Positions 24,982-33,486 of a DNA stretch of 55,545 bases are shown here, one piece after another. Source of the DNA: RGIG4079 sp045596365 (GTDB lineage Bacteria > Bacteroidota > Bacteroidia > Bacteroidales > Muribaculaceae); contig JAZOCE010000005.1 in the NCBI GenBank assembly GCA_045596365.1, positions 1-55,545 of the forward strand, written 5' to 3'. The notes beneath the pieces were generated by a model that made no database searches, had not been told where the DNA came from, and saw only the letters and a program-made list of their open reading frames with translations. Every line of letters begins with the position of its first letter. Positions within the stretch are counted from its first letter, which is position 1. The position numbers were made by a program, and so were the translations under genes.

Positions 24982-26568
24982 ATGAAACGATTATTTAATA
25001 TATTATTTGCATCATTTTTATTTGTTATTACCGCTACAGCCCAAGCACCCGATGACTACTACTCATCATGCGAGGGAAAATCAGGACAGACACTGCTCTC
25101 AGCCCTTTTTGAAGTTATAGGAAATCATACAGTGGTGGGATATAGCGAACTTTGGACTGTGTACTGTACTTCCGACATACGTGAGGATGGTTCAATATGG
25201 GACATGTATTCGACCAAGCATTGGGTTCCACAAGATGAACAATGTGGCAACTATTCCAATGTAGGCGATTGCTACAATCGCGAACACTCATTCCCTAAAA
25301 GTTGGTTTGACGACGCTTCTCCCATGTATAGCGATGCTTTCCACATTTACCCTACAGATGGTAAAGTAAATGGTCAACGTGGCAATTATCCCTATGGAGA
25401 ATGTGCCAACGGGGAAGTCCTTTCAGCACCCAACGGAATTCAAGCACTTGGGAAATTAGGCACAAGCACATTTGACGGATATTCCGGCATCGTCTTTGAA
25501 CCGGCTGACGAATATAAAGGAGATTTTGCTCGCACTTATTTCTACATGGCGGCGTGTTATAACAATCTCATCGAAGACTGGAGTAGCCCAATGCTTGCCG
25601 GAAACGATTACCCTTGCTACACAACATGGGCAATAAAACTTTTACTGAAATGGCATCGACAAGATCCGGTGAGCCAAAAAGAAATTGATCGCAACAATGT
25701 CATTTACAGATACCAAAACAATCGAAATCCATTTATCGACTATCCTGCCCTTGCCGAACATGTGTGGGGCGAAAAAAACAACGAGGGATGGACTACCGAC
25801 AGCAATGTCGTAAAACCTGACGAGGGAGATGGCAATGACGATAATTCAGGAAATGATAGTGGCTCAGATGGCAGTGACACAGAAGAAACTCCTTTAACTG
25901 ACTTTCTGGAAGACTTCGAACAGGATGCAACAGGAATGAATTCATATTCCCCCTCCTCTAATTATCAAGGTACAGCATCAGTGTGGAAATTCTCTAATGC
26001 GGGGATGTGGAGTAGCGATGTTTCTATCGATAACCAATCAGTGAGATTTGGGAAAACATCATCAAGCTATATCGAAATGGTTCAAGACAAAACCCATGGA
26101 TGTGGAATAGTTTCTTTCTATGCCAAGAAATGGGGAAACGATAATGATGCAACTATCCAAATCGAATACTCAACTGACCAAGGAATCACATGGACAGCTG
26201 CCGGAATGGTAAGTATCACCGACGATTCTCAATATGTAAAATTTTCGGTTACAGTAAATGTTACAGGAAACATCCGTTTGAGATTTACCCAAACAGCAGG
26301 AGCTCGCTTTAACATTGACAACATCGCAATCACCAATTATAAATCATCGGGCATCGAACACATTAAAAATGACTCATGGAAAGTTTATTGCAAAGATGGG
26401 CGTTTGGCTATCGACACATCGGCAAATATACACATCAGCATTTTTGACATTGACGGACACCAAAGATACCAAAGCATCATCAGCGAAGGCACAACAATAT
26501 TGGGAATCCCCATCGGACTTTATTTTATCTCAGGCAATGGTTGTGTAAAAAGAGTGCTAATCAAATAA
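24982..26568 (+). CDS. secreted endonuclease I with a T9SS-type C-terminal domain
   Basis: 528 residues. Signal peptide (MKRLFNILFASFLFVITATA), then an endonuclease I domain with NREHSFPKSWF and HIYPTDGKVNGQRGNYPYGEC, which carry the catalytic His and metal-site Asn. An acidic Gly/Asp/Ser linker follows (about 275-300), then a jelly-roll-like domain with DFEQDATGMNSY (about 310-455) and a C-terminal module ending in GIPIGLYFISGNGCVKRVLIK, which resembles type IX secretion sorting domains. It probably degrades extracellular DNA for nutrients or defence. Its 3' end overlaps convergent recO by 12 bp. Confidence 0.88.
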   Translation: MKRLFNILFASFLFVITATAQAPDDYYSSCEGKSGQTLLSALFEVIGNHTVVGYSELWTVYCTSDIREDGSIWDMYSTKHWVPQDEQCGNYSNVGDCYNREHSFPKSWFDDASPMYSDAFHIYPTDGKVNGQRGNYPYGECANGEVLSAPNGIQALGKLGTSTFDGYSGIVFEPADEYKGDFARTYFYMAACYNNLIEDWSSPMLAGNDYPCYTTWAIKLLLKWHRQDPVSQKEIDRNNVIYRYQNNRNPFIDYPALAEHVWGEKNNEGWTTDSNVVKPDEGDGNDDNSGNDSGSDGSDTEETPLTDFLEDFEQDATGMNSYSPSSNYQGTASVWKFSNAGMWSSDVSIDNQSVRFGKTSSSYIEMVQDKTHGCGIVSFYAKKWGNDNDATIQIEYSTDQGITWTAAGMVSITDDSQYVKFSVTVNVTGNIRLRFTQTAGARFNIDNIAITNYKSSGIEHIKNDSWKVYCKDGRLAIDTSANIHISIFDIDGHQRYQSIISEGTTILGIPIGLYFISGNGCVKRVLIK

Positions 26569-27282
26569 ACTCCGCAAAACGTCGATTGATTTCAACGACG
26601 CCAATGATGCACAATGAATAGTGTAATATTCCAATATGACATCTAACATCTGATTCCGGTTTTCCCGCGAAAGCCGGAATCGGTGCATATTATCAAAGGT
26701 CATTCGCGACAATAAAGCAACCACCGCCGCCTCCTGTTGCCCTAAATATTGCGAATGTAATGGAGCTGTTACACGAAACACACCATCAACCATATCAAAA
26801 ATGCGACCATATTGATAAGTCGAAACATCAGGCTCAATTCCAATAAACCGCCCCAATCTATACAAGAAACACAAATGAAAATTGGCAACGCCCTCAGTCG
26901 CATCATTCAGCCTCTCTATCGACTGACGCAAGAAAAGATATAACGCCTTATCCTCTTGACTTTCTCGCAAAATAACCGATAATAATTCGGCAATAAATAG
27001 AGCCAATGCACTCTTTATGGGATTGGAATGAATACCATGAGAAATAATATCAGCTTTAGGCTCCTTCATTATATGTATATCCTGTCCATGTCGGATATCA
27101 GCAACACATTCAAACGTTCCAAGAGGCATCATCAATGCACGACGACGAGCAGCCTCACGCCCCGAACCGGCAGGCAACAGAAAGGACACTCGCCCCAATT
27201 CAAGCGAGTAGGCACTCAATATCGAATGCTTCTCATTATATTTTATCGTGCGCAACGCCACGCAATGCAATGACCGCAACAT
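26557..27282 (-). CDS. recO: DNA repair protein RecO
   Basis: 241 residues. N-terminal OB-fold start with HCVALRTIKYNEKHSILSAYSLELGRVSFLLP, then a helical C-terminal domain (ALALFIAELLSVILRE, LYRLGRFIGIEPDVS). The zinc-binding Cys of some RecO proteins are not present, as is common in Bacteroidetes. It loads RecA with RecR during gap repair. Convergent with the endonuclease gene. Confidence 0.88.
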   Translation of the reverse strand: MLRSLHCVALRTIKYNEKHSILSAYSLELGRVSFLLPAGSGREAARRRALMMPLGTFECVADIRHGQDIHIMKEPKADIISHGIHSNPIKSALALFIAELLSVILRESQEDKALYLFLRQSIERLNDATEGVANFHLCFLYRLGRFIGIEPDVSTYQYGRIFDMVDGVFRVTAPLHSQYLGQQEAAVVALLSRMTFDNMHRFRLSRENRNQMLDVILEYYTIHCASLASLKSIDVLRSLFD

Positions 27283-27396
27283 AACATTAGGGAAATAAAA
27301 TCGACTGCAAAATAAACAAATTGCCTCTAAAACTCATTCAATCAACTATTAAAAAGCCGACAAAAAAGATTAAATACTGCATTTTTTTGAAAAATA

Positions 27397-27428
27397 TTTG
27401 TGAGATTAAAAAAATGTGCGTACCTTTG
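27397..27428 (+). promoter_or_regulatory. promoter of the tRNA-Glu / rpsT unit
   Basis: TTTG (27397-27400), 20 bp, TACCTTTG (27421-27428): a textbook Bacteroidetes promoter. The start site would lie a few bases before the first tRNA. Confidence 0.85.
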
Positions 27429-27448
27429 CAATCGCTTTTAAACCAAAT

Positions 27449-27520
27449 GGCCCATTCGTCTATCGGTTAGGACGCAAGATTTTCATTCTTGAAAGAGGAG
27501 TTCGATTCTCCTATGGGCTA
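27449..27520 (+). tRNA. tRNA-Glu (anticodon TTC), copy 1
   Basis: 72 nt with a full cloverleaf. The acceptor arm GGCCCAT pairs with ATGGGCT including a terminal G-T pair; anticodon arm CAAGA-TTTTCAT-TCTTG has TTC; T arm GGAGTTCGATTCTCC. No CCA is encoded. An identical copy lies at 27847-27918. Confidence 0.97.
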
Positions 27521-27560
27521 CTAAGTAAACATAATAATAAGATTTAAAGATTAATTTATA

Positions 27561-27818
27561 ATGGCAAATCATAAATCAGCTCTAAAGAGAATTCGCCAAA
27601 CAGAGTCAAGAAGACTTCGCAACCGTTATTATGCTAAAACAGCTCGTAATGCAGTTCGTCGTATCCGCAAAATGACAGACCAAGCAGAAGCTCAAGCAGC
27701 ATTCAAAACAGTGTGCGCAATGCTTGATCGTCTTGCGAGCAAAAAGGCAATCTCTAAAAACAAAGCAGCTAACCTAAAGAGCAAACTTGCTCACCACATT
27801 AACAAGCTTGCCGCTTAA
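27561..27818 (+). CDS. rpsT: 30S ribosomal protein S20
   Basis: 85 residues, standard length. It starts MANHKSALKRIRQTESRRLRNR and ends KLAHHINKLAA, very basic and helical as expected for S20, which binds 16S rRNA early in 30S assembly. It lies between two identical tRNA-Glu genes (40 bp and 28 bp away), with one promoter before and one terminator after the group, so all three are likely one transcript cut by tRNA processing enzymes. Confidence 0.97.
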   Translation: MANHKSALKRIRQTESRRLRNRYYAKTARNAVRRIRKMTDQAEAQAAFKTVCAMLDRLASKKAISKNKAANLKSKLAHHINKLAA

Positions 27819-27846
27819 TTAGGTATCTCTTAACAGAAGATTTTCC

Positions 27847-27918
27847 GGCCCATTCGTCTATCGGTTAGGACGCAAGATTTTCATTCTTGAAAGAGGAGTT
27901 CGATTCTCCTATGGGCTA
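27847..27918 (+). tRNA. tRNA-Glu (anticodon TTC), copy 2
   Basis: Identical over its 72 nt to the copy at 27449-27520; flanking sequences are not similar, so the duplication covers just the tRNA. No encoded CCA. It is followed directly by a terminator. Confidence 0.97.
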
Positions 27919-27920
27919 CG

Positions 27921-27953
27921 AAAGGACATTTCTCTCGGAAATGTCCTTTTTTT
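27921..27953 (+). terminator. terminator of the tRNA-Glu / rpsT unit
   Basis: GGACATTT, loop CTCTCGG, AAATGTCC, then seven T. It starts about 3 nt after the second tRNA. Confidence 0.9.
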
Positions 27954-27975
27954 CATTAATTCTCATCCACACAAA

Positions 27976-28358
27976 ATGAAACATCACAAAGAAATATTTC
28001 CTATTACTATCATTATAACAATGATTGCATTCTCCATAATGCTGTTTGTCGGAAATCACCCTCTGAGAGAAGGAGTGGAATTCGCAATACTATCCACCTT
28101 GGCAATATTAATATACCTACTTATCTCATTCGTCCAAAACCACCCAAAACCCCTCATGACAAAATAGCCGAAGCCAATAATATTACTGCCAATTCTATTT
28201 TCAACGTCAAAATTTTGTCTCTCCTACTAATTGCAACATTCTTCCCATCCACCTACTTTAAATCAATATACATCAGTATAATATCATCAGGCATATTTTG
28301 TGTTTCATTAATTACGACTATCATTATCTATTGTCGTCAATTAAAGAGTTTACGCTAA
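27976..28358 (+). pseudogene. small membrane protein gene split by a frameshift
   Basis: The first frame (27976-28167, 63 residues) has two membrane segments and ends NHPKPLMTK. From about 28143 another frame stays open to a stop at 28356-28358 and encodes PKTPHDKIAEANNITANS followed by two more hydrophobic segments and IYCRQLKSLR. Joined, they form a plausible protein of about 127 residues with four membrane helices. The switch lies in CCACCCAAAACCCC, a run where a one- or two-base indel is easy. It could be a true pseudogene, a sequencing error, or less likely a programmed shift. I do not recognise the family. Confidence 0.6.
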
Positions 28359-28468
28359 AACAATTTGCATATACAGAAAATTATTACAAAATTTGCAATT
28401 AGAAATATAAAACAACTGCCTATGTAACAAAACAGATTAAAGACATATAGATAAAAAGCGTTAGCTTT

Positions 28469-28618
28469 ATTCTTGTTCTTGAAAATCGCCAATTTGAAAA
28501 GAGCCACAAGAGTAGAAGTTAATGCTCACGGAACATCCGTGGGCTTCTACTTGTATATGTGGCAAAGGTGTTTGGCGATACCTCAAGAACGTAGACAAAG
28601 TTTGAGTCCACGTTTTTT
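28469..28618 (+). ncRNA. structured RNA A (paralogue of RNAs B and C)
   Basis: A rod-like fold can be drawn: outer helix 28475-28479 with 28586-28590 (GTTCT/AGAAC), internal loop TGAAA (28480-28484) facing ACCTCA (28580-28585), inner helix ATCGCCAA (28485-28492) with TTGGCGAT (28572-28579), GCCACA (28503-28508) with TGTGGC (28558-28563), GTAGAAG (28512-28518) with CTTCTAC (28544-28550), and apical CACGGA-ACA-TCCGTG (28527-28541). The loop and the ATTC near the 5' end are shared with B and C while the helices differ, so the structure seems to be under selection. An intrinsic terminator follows at once. No known Bacteroidetes RNA could be assigned; 6S-like shape was considered. Confidence 0.75.
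28588..28618 (+). terminator. intrinsic terminator of RNA A
   Basis: AACGTAGAC (28588-28596) pairs with GTCCACGTT (28606-28614) with one mismatch and is followed by TTTTTT (28613-28618). It overlaps the last three bases of the outer helix of RNA A. It could end a free RNA or act as an attenuator for the lipoprotein genes from 28676. Confidence 0.75.
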
Positions 28619-28675
28619 ATTGTCTCCTTTGAGCCTTGGACTATACTTATTTATACACTTATATTCAAATTAATT

Positions 28676-29215
28676 ATGAAAGCTATAAAATTATTATGTC
28701 TTTTTGCTGTTACATTATCTTTATCATCTTGTTTTGGATCAAAACAAACAGCAACCTACATTGTTCCTAACGCTATAAACACAGTAAATTCAGTATCTCT
28801 TAATGAACTAAATTTAGTTCAAGGAGACTACCAAATACTAAACACTGCTACAAGTGAAGCAATCATCAAAGCCGTAATCAAAAAAAATAAAGCATCTATT
28901 CATGAAGAGACTAATGAATTTGCTTTGTATTACGAAAAAAACAAGAAAGGCGGTCTTTCTCTAAAAGAATATAGCGGAGTTGTCAGACTCGGGTATCTAA
29001 ATAACATGTATTCGACTACAAAATTTGAAAACTTTAACCCTGAGGAGATTGCCATTAAATTAGCATCATATCGAATAATTAACATCGCTCAACAACATGG
29101 TGCCGACGGAGTTATTGAGCCTATTATCTCAACAAAAGCAGAACAAATCGGAGATGAAATTATCTATAAGTCAACTGTTTCTGCAAAACTCATAAAACTT
29201 AAAGAACACAAATAA
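28676..29215 (+). CDS. lipoprotein, unknown function
   Basis: 179 residues. The N-terminus MKAIKLLCLFAVTLSLSSCFGSK has a signal peptide and lipobox (LSSC, Cys19). The body has TSEAIIKAVIKKN, ALYYEKNKKGGLS and HGADGVIEPIISTKAEQ, the last resembling lipoproteins with a YbjQ/DUF-type heavy-substrate or assembly fold. The next gene starts 3 bp later with the same SCFGSK lipid anchor, so the two likely work together in the outer membrane. Lies 58 bp after the terminator of RNA A. Confidence 0.75.
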   Translation: MKAIKLLCLFAVTLSLSSCFGSKQTATYIVPNAINTVNSVSLNELNLVQGDYQILNTATSEAIIKAVIKKNKASIHEETNEFALYYEKNKKGGLSLKEYSGVVRLGYLNNMYSTTKFENFNPEEIAIKLASYRIINIAQQHGADGVIEPIISTKAEQIGDEIIYKSTVSAKLIKLKEHK

Positions 29216-29218
29216 GCC

Positions 29219-30187
29219 ATGAAGACTTTATTTAGAATAACTTTAATTCTCTGTCTTGCATTTTCATTGCAATCTTGCTTTGGCTCTAAAAAGACGACAT
29301 CCAGCCAACCTACCACGCTTGACATCAGATTAGACCTTGTAAAAGATGGGGAGGCAAATAAATACATCAATCTTGATTATGGGATACGTCTAAATATAAA
29401 AGATGTTCGCGCCAAAACAGAATTATTAAACATCTATGATGCAAGTGTAACATCTGTTCCAAGCACAACAGTATATCCCGACGTTACATCATTTGTATCA
29501 GAAAGCACTCGTCAATATATGCGCACAATGGGATTTGATCTTGAAGCTGATATTGCTACAGACTATTTCTTATCACTAAAAATAAAGGAATTCAATGTCA
29601 GCTATCTTTCAGGTGCAGGATGGTCCGGATTGGTTCACCTTGGAGTTGAAGTTTTCGACAGCAATCGAAAACAAGTTTATCCAAATGTAACAGCCGTCGG
29701 TCGTTCTAAAGTTGGCGGATACAGCAAAAACTCTTCTACTGCGTCATTAGCTATCAACAATGCATTTGTTGCAGCTTTGGAAGATATTGATTGGGATAAA
29801 ATCGCATATTTTTTAAGAAAAGCTGATAGCCCTGCTCAAGAAAAGAACAAAAAAGTTACAGGAGAAGGCAATACAGCTCTTGAAAGCACCGTTATTCGCT
29901 GGTTTATTGAATCATCTCCACGTGGAGCCGATGTTTATACTCGCATTGTATCATCTACTCCTGATGTCAAAAACACAAATCAAAATTACGTTGGAACAAC
30001 TCCATACGAAACAACAGAAACATTTGATATAAAAGGATTAACATTCAACAACTCCGGCAACGTCCAGATTGAGGTTATTTGCGAAAAAAGTGGTTATATT
30101 ACACAAAAGAAACGTTTTAACCTACGACAGGTGATTGAGCAAAAAGAGATTTCCACCAAATTCAATCTCATAAGAGAAGATGAATAA
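29219..30187 (+). CDS. lipoprotein with C-terminal PEGA-like domain
   Basis: 322 residues. Signal peptide and lipobox LQSCFGSKKT. The middle part (about 35-200) resembles YajG-type lipoproteins (LDIRLDLVKDGEANKYI, GRSKVGGYSKNSSTASLAI). The C-terminal part (about 225-320) has IESSPRGADVYTRI and YVGTTPYETTETF, typical of PEGA-like surface domains. Function unknown; envelope-located. It ends before a strong terminator at 30210-30240. Confidence 0.75.
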   Translation: MKTLFRITLILCLAFSLQSCFGSKKTTSSQPTTLDIRLDLVKDGEANKYINLDYGIRLNIKDVRAKTELLNIYDASVTSVPSTTVYPDVTSFVSESTRQYMRTMGFDLEADIATDYFLSLKIKEFNVSYLSGAGWSGLVHLGVEVFDSNRKQVYPNVTAVGRSKVGGYSKNSSTASLAINNAFVAALEDIDWDKIAYFLRKADSPAQEKNKKVTGEGNTALESTVIRWFIESSPRGADVYTRIVSSTPDVKNTNQNYVGTTPYETTETFDIKGLTFNNSGNVQIEVICEKSGYITQKKRFNLRQVIEQKEISTKFNLIREDE

Positions 30188-30209
30188 ATCTACTTTCTAC
30201 AGCCTACCG

Positions 30210-30240
30210 AAAATAGTCTCCCAAGGAGACTATTTTCTTT
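30210..30240 (+). terminator. terminator after the lipoprotein pair
   Basis: AAAATAGTCTCC, loop CAA, GGAGACTATTTT, then CTTT: a 12-bp perfect hairpin. Confidence 0.9.
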
Positions 30241-30281
30241 ATATTACTTTCTCTTTAATTTTTCTAATATTTGGATTATAG

Positions 30282-30313
30282 TTTGATGAAGTACAGAAAT
30301 TTGCGTAACTTCG
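30282..30313 (+). promoter_or_regulatory. promoter of the tcdA operon
   Basis: TTTG (30282-30285), 20 bp, TAACTTCG (30306-30313), one base off the -7 consensus, 24 bp before the tcdA start. Confidence 0.65.
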
Positions 30314-30337
30314 CTTTTTAATACTACAAATTCCAAA

Positions 30338-31072
30338 ATGTCGGGCATAACTCCATATAATCAACGCACTGCACTTCTTCTCGGAGAAGATGCCATAAAC
30401 ACGCTTGCAGAAAAGCATGTGATGGTCGTGGGTGTTGGCGGAGTGGGTAGTTATGCTGTCGAAATGCTTGCTCGTAGCGGAGTGGGAACGCTAACAATCA
30501 TTGATGCTGATGTCGTTTCACCAAGTAACATTAATCGTCAATTGCCGGCACTGATGTCAACAATTGAGATGAGTAAAGTTGATGTAATGAAACATCGCAT
30601 CAAGGATATAAATCCCGATTGCAAGGTAAATGCAATAAATCGTTTCATCTCGGCTGAAGATGTTTCTGAAATTTTAGAAACATTTAACCCCGACTTTGTA
30701 GTTGATGCCATAGACTCTGTTGCACCAAAAGTTGAACTCATTAAACAGTCTCTTCATCGCAAGATTAAAATCATTTCATCGATGGGCGCCGGAGGACGCA
30801 TTGATCCTACAAAGGTGCAATATGCCGATATTGCCGACACGTTCCATGATGGTCTTGCTCGCGTAGTGAGACAGCGACTCAAAGAGCAAGGTATCACGCG
30901 TGGGCTTAAAGTTGTGTTCAGTTCAGAGCAAGCTCGCAAGTCATCGCTGATAATGACTGATGAAATACAAAACAAAATTTCAAGTTTCGGGACTGTTGCA
31001 TGGCTACCTGCCACATTTGGCATCATGCTTACAGCCCATGTAATAAACAGATTGACAGGACAAAAGATATGA
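30338..31072 (+). CDS. tcdA: tRNA threonylcarbamoyladenosine dehydratase
   Basis: 244 residues, ThiF/E1-like. NPYNQRT-like start (GITPYNQRTALLLGEDAI), nucleotide-binding VVGVGGVGSYAVEMLARSG, then DADVVSPSNINRQLPAL and DAIDSVAPKVELI. The enzyme uses ATP to cyclise t6A37 in tRNA. Its stop overlaps the start of the ABC ATPase gene (ATGA), indicating coupled translation. Confidence 0.92.
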   Translation: MSGITPYNQRTALLLGEDAINTLAEKHVMVVGVGGVGSYAVEMLARSGVGTLTIIDADVVSPSNINRQLPALMSTIEMSKVDVMKHRIKDINPDCKVNAINRFISAEDVSEILETFNPDFVVDAIDSVAPKVELIKQSLHRKIKIISSMGAGGRIDPTKVQYADIADTFHDGLARVVRQRLKEQGITRGLKVVFSSEQARKSSLIMTDEIQNKISSFGTVAWLPATFGIMLTAHVINRLTGQKI

Positions 31073-31743
31073 TAACCATAACAGGCATAGAAAAGAACTT
31101 TGATTCGCTAAAAGTCCTCAAAGGCATAGACCTTGAGATAAACAAAGGCGAGATAGTTTCTATTGTAGGTCCAAGTGGAGCAGGGAAAACGACTCTGCTT
31201 CAAATCATCGGTACGCTTGACCGCCCCGATGCCGGCAAAATTCTCTATGACGGAGAAGATATCATGTCTTATAAAGATAATCAGCTCGCTCAGTTTCGCA
31301 ACAAAAATATCGGATTTGTCTTTCAATTTCATCAGCTATTACCCGAATTTTCAGTGCTCGAAAATGTAGCGATGCCGGCTCTTATTGGTGGAGAATCTCG
31401 CTCAACAGCGTTCAATCGTGCTAAAGAGTTGATTGACTATCTTGGCATAACTGAACGTCTAAGCCACCGCCCGGCACAGCTATCTGGAGGAGAACGCCAA
31501 CGCGCTGCTGTGGCAAGGGCTTTGATAAATTCGCCCAAAGTCATCCTTGCCGATGAGCCTTCGGGAAGCCTTGACACTCAAAATCGCAATGAGCTCCACA
31601 AGTTGTTTTTCAACTTACGTCGTGATTTAGGACAGACATTCATCATTGTTACTCACGATGAAACATTAGCTGCCGACACCGACCGTATTATATACATGCG
31701 AGACGGATTGATAACCGATATTACATCATCACAAAATGGATAA
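31069..31743 (+). CDS. LolD-like ABC transporter ATPase
   Basis: 224 residues from the ATG at 31069, which overlaps the tcdA stop; the longer frame upstream lies within tcdA. Walker A GPSGAGKTT (about 35), Q-loop GFVFQFHQLLPEF, signature LSGGERQR (about 138), Walker B VILADEPSG (about 160). The sequence is of the LolD/MacB class, which releases lipoproteins from the inner membrane or drives related extraction. No permease gene is adjacent, so its partner must be encoded elsewhere. Confidence 0.88.
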   Translation: MITITGIEKNFDSLKVLKGIDLEINKGEIVSIVGPSGAGKTTLLQIIGTLDRPDAGKILYDGEDIMSYKDNQLAQFRNKNIGFVFQFHQLLPEFSVLENVAMPALIGGESRSTAFNRAKELIDYLGITERLSHRPAQLSGGERQRAAVARALINSPKVILADEPSGSLDTQNRNELHKLFFNLRRDLGQTFIIVTHDETLAADTDRIIYMRDGLITDITSSQNG

Positions 31744-31746
31744 ATC

Positions 31747-32418
31747 ATGGTTAAAACATCTCTAAAACACATCTTATTCATAATTGTAGCCTCTATACTA
31801 TTGGTTGCATGTAGCGATGATGGTCCATATAATGAACAAATCGCACTATATGACATTGTTACATTTGAAGGCAACTCTGCCGATGGCGCATCTTTTTCAT
31901 TCCAACGTCGCGATGACTCTCCGCTAATCAACCTTTTTGCAAAAGGAGTTAATGTGAATGGAGAAAGTGTGAAACAACATGACCGCATGCTTATAGGTTA
32001 TTATCCGGAATCAGGCAAAGCATATACATCGGGGAATATATCCCTCATTTCAATAACACCCGTAAATCAAGACACATTACGCATCGCCACAAAAGAGGGA
32101 CTCGTAGGATGGGATGCCGATGCCGTTTTCCTAAACAGCATGTGGCGCTCAGGAAAATACATTAATATGTACATCAGAGTTGATCATTCAACAGAGAGTC
32201 GTGATTTCAGTCTTACAATGGATGAAGCAACTCGCAATGAAGAATACCCCCATCTATATTTGGTACACAATTTGCTTGATGCTCCTAATAACTTTACTCG
32301 ACGTGCATATGCCTCCTTTGACATCTCGCCAATATGGAATAGCGAAAGTTGCAAGGGCGTAATAATTCACATAAATGACTCAAATCTTAAAACCGAGACT
32401 TATACATTCTCAAAATAA
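31747..32418 (+). CDS. NigD-like lipoprotein 1
   Basis: 223 residues. Signal peptide with lipobox LLVACSDDG (Cys22). The body has the NigD-type layout: an N-terminal OB-like part (SFSFQRRDDSPLINLFAKG, DRMLIGYYPESGKAY) and a C-terminal beta-sandwich (SMWRSGKYINMYIRVDH, YLVHNLLD, FDISPIWNSESCKGVIIHIND). Such proteins are surface-exposed in Bacteroides; function unknown. It starts 3 bp after the ABC ATPase and is followed by a paralogue. Confidence 0.78.
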   Translation: MVKTSLKHILFIIVASILLVACSDDGPYNEQIALYDIVTFEGNSADGASFSFQRRDDSPLINLFAKGVNVNGESVKQHDRMLIGYYPESGKAYTSGNISLISITPVNQDTLRIATKEGLVGWDADAVFLNSMWRSGKYINMYIRVDHSTESRDFSLTMDEATRNEEYPHLYLVHNLLDAPNNFTRRAYASFDISPIWNSESCKGVIIHINDSNLKTETYTFSK

Positions 32419-32435
32419 TAACTATTAGATAAAAT

Positions 32436-33125
32436 ATGAAGAAAACAATCCTTTTTTTATTTTTAGCAGTTGCATCTATCGCGTTATATTCTTGCAACGA
32501 AGATAATAGTCCAGAACAACTTCCCGACAATCTTTATGCCGACATCGTAACCATTTACGAAAAGCAGGACAATTCAACCATATTCCATTTACAAGAAAAA
32601 GACGATGAGCCTATTGCTACTCTCACAGCATCGGATTTTTCAATCAATAATTATCCCTTCAAAAAAGGAGACCGAGTAATGATATCTTATGTACCAAAAA
32701 ATGGAGCAAGATATGTAACTGACTTTATTACCGTTTATGCATTAAGTTCGGTATATACACCGGAAATAATCACCGATGAGATCAAATTATATCCCGATTG
32801 GGATTTTGCCTCAATATCAGTCGACAACCTATGGCGCACAGGCAACCACATAAATCTCTATTGTCGCATGACATATTATAACGATCCTCTATTTAAAGTC
32901 ATCATTGACAAATATAGCATCAACAATAGTCATCCCGATGTATATCTAACCTATGATTTACAATCTGGGGTTGAAAGCCAGGAAAAATCTTTTGTAACAT
33001 CTTTTGATCTCTCTGAGGTGTGGAATTTGACAACATGCCGAGGTATTACAATTCACCTAAATAGTAGCAATACAGACAAAACGATAATAATAAATAAAAA
33101 TCTAACAATAAAACCAGTAGAATAA
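32436..33125 (+). CDS. NigD-like lipoprotein 2
   Basis: 229 residues, paralogue of the preceding gene. Lipobox ALYSCNEDN (Cys20). Matching positions include EKDDEPIATL, KKGDRVMISYVPKNGARYV, NLWRTGNHINLYCRMTYY, VYLTYDLQSG and FDLSEVWNLTTCRGITIHLNSS. The two copies have diverged well past recent duplication. Two bases separate it from the DUF3467 gene. Confidence 0.78.
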   Translation: MKKTILFLFLAVASIALYSCNEDNSPEQLPDNLYADIVTIYEKQDNSTIFHLQEKDDEPIATLTASDFSINNYPFKKGDRVMISYVPKNGARYVTDFITVYALSSVYTPEIITDEIKLYPDWDFASISVDNLWRTGNHINLYCRMTYYNDPLFKVIIDKYSINNSHPDVYLTYDLQSGVESQEKSFVTSFDLSEVWNLTTCRGITIHLNSSNTDKTIIINKNLTIKPVE

Positions 33126-33127
33126 TA

Positions 33128-33466
33128 ATGGAAAATAATAACAAGAAAAACGAAATAAAAATCGAGCTTACTCCGGAAGTTGCTAATGGTCATTACTCAA
33201 ATCTTGCTGTAATATCTCACTCGGCAAACGAATTTTTTGTAGATTTCATTACTGTTGCTCCCAATATGCCACAAGCAAAAGTGCAAAGTCGCATCATCAT
33301 GAACCCTGAAAATGCAAAGAATTTACTTTTTGCACTTCGTGATAACATCCAAAAATATGAATCAATATTTGGCGAAATCAAGCGTAAAATGCCTGTAAAT
33401 AATCCTAACAATAATGGTGGAAATGGAGAAATTCCCAATCCATTCATCATGGGAGGTAATGCTTAA
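33128..33466 (+). CDS. DUF3467 protein
   Basis: 112 residues. IKIELTPEVANGHYSNLAVISHSANEFFVDFI, followed by AKVQSRIIMNPENAKNLLFALRDNIQKYE, is the full DUF3467 pattern; the C-terminus is Asn/Gly-rich. The function of the family is unknown; it is small, cytoplasmic and widespread in Bacteroidetes. It lies between the NigD pair and cysS. Confidence 0.85.
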   Translation: MENNNKKNEIKIELTPEVANGHYSNLAVISHSANEFFVDFITVAPNMPQAKVQSRIIMNPENAKNLLFALRDNIQKYESIFGEIKRKMPVNNPNNNGGNGEIPNPFIMGGNA

Positions 33467-33486
33467 ACATCAAAAAAGACAACTCT

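Noticed and set aside
28469..28618. Assignment of RNA A as 6S RNA
   Set aside because: The rod shape is similar, but three diverged copies with a shared TGAAA/CCYC loop and HTH neighbours do not fit a single-copy 6S RNA; no conserved 6S bubble was recognised.
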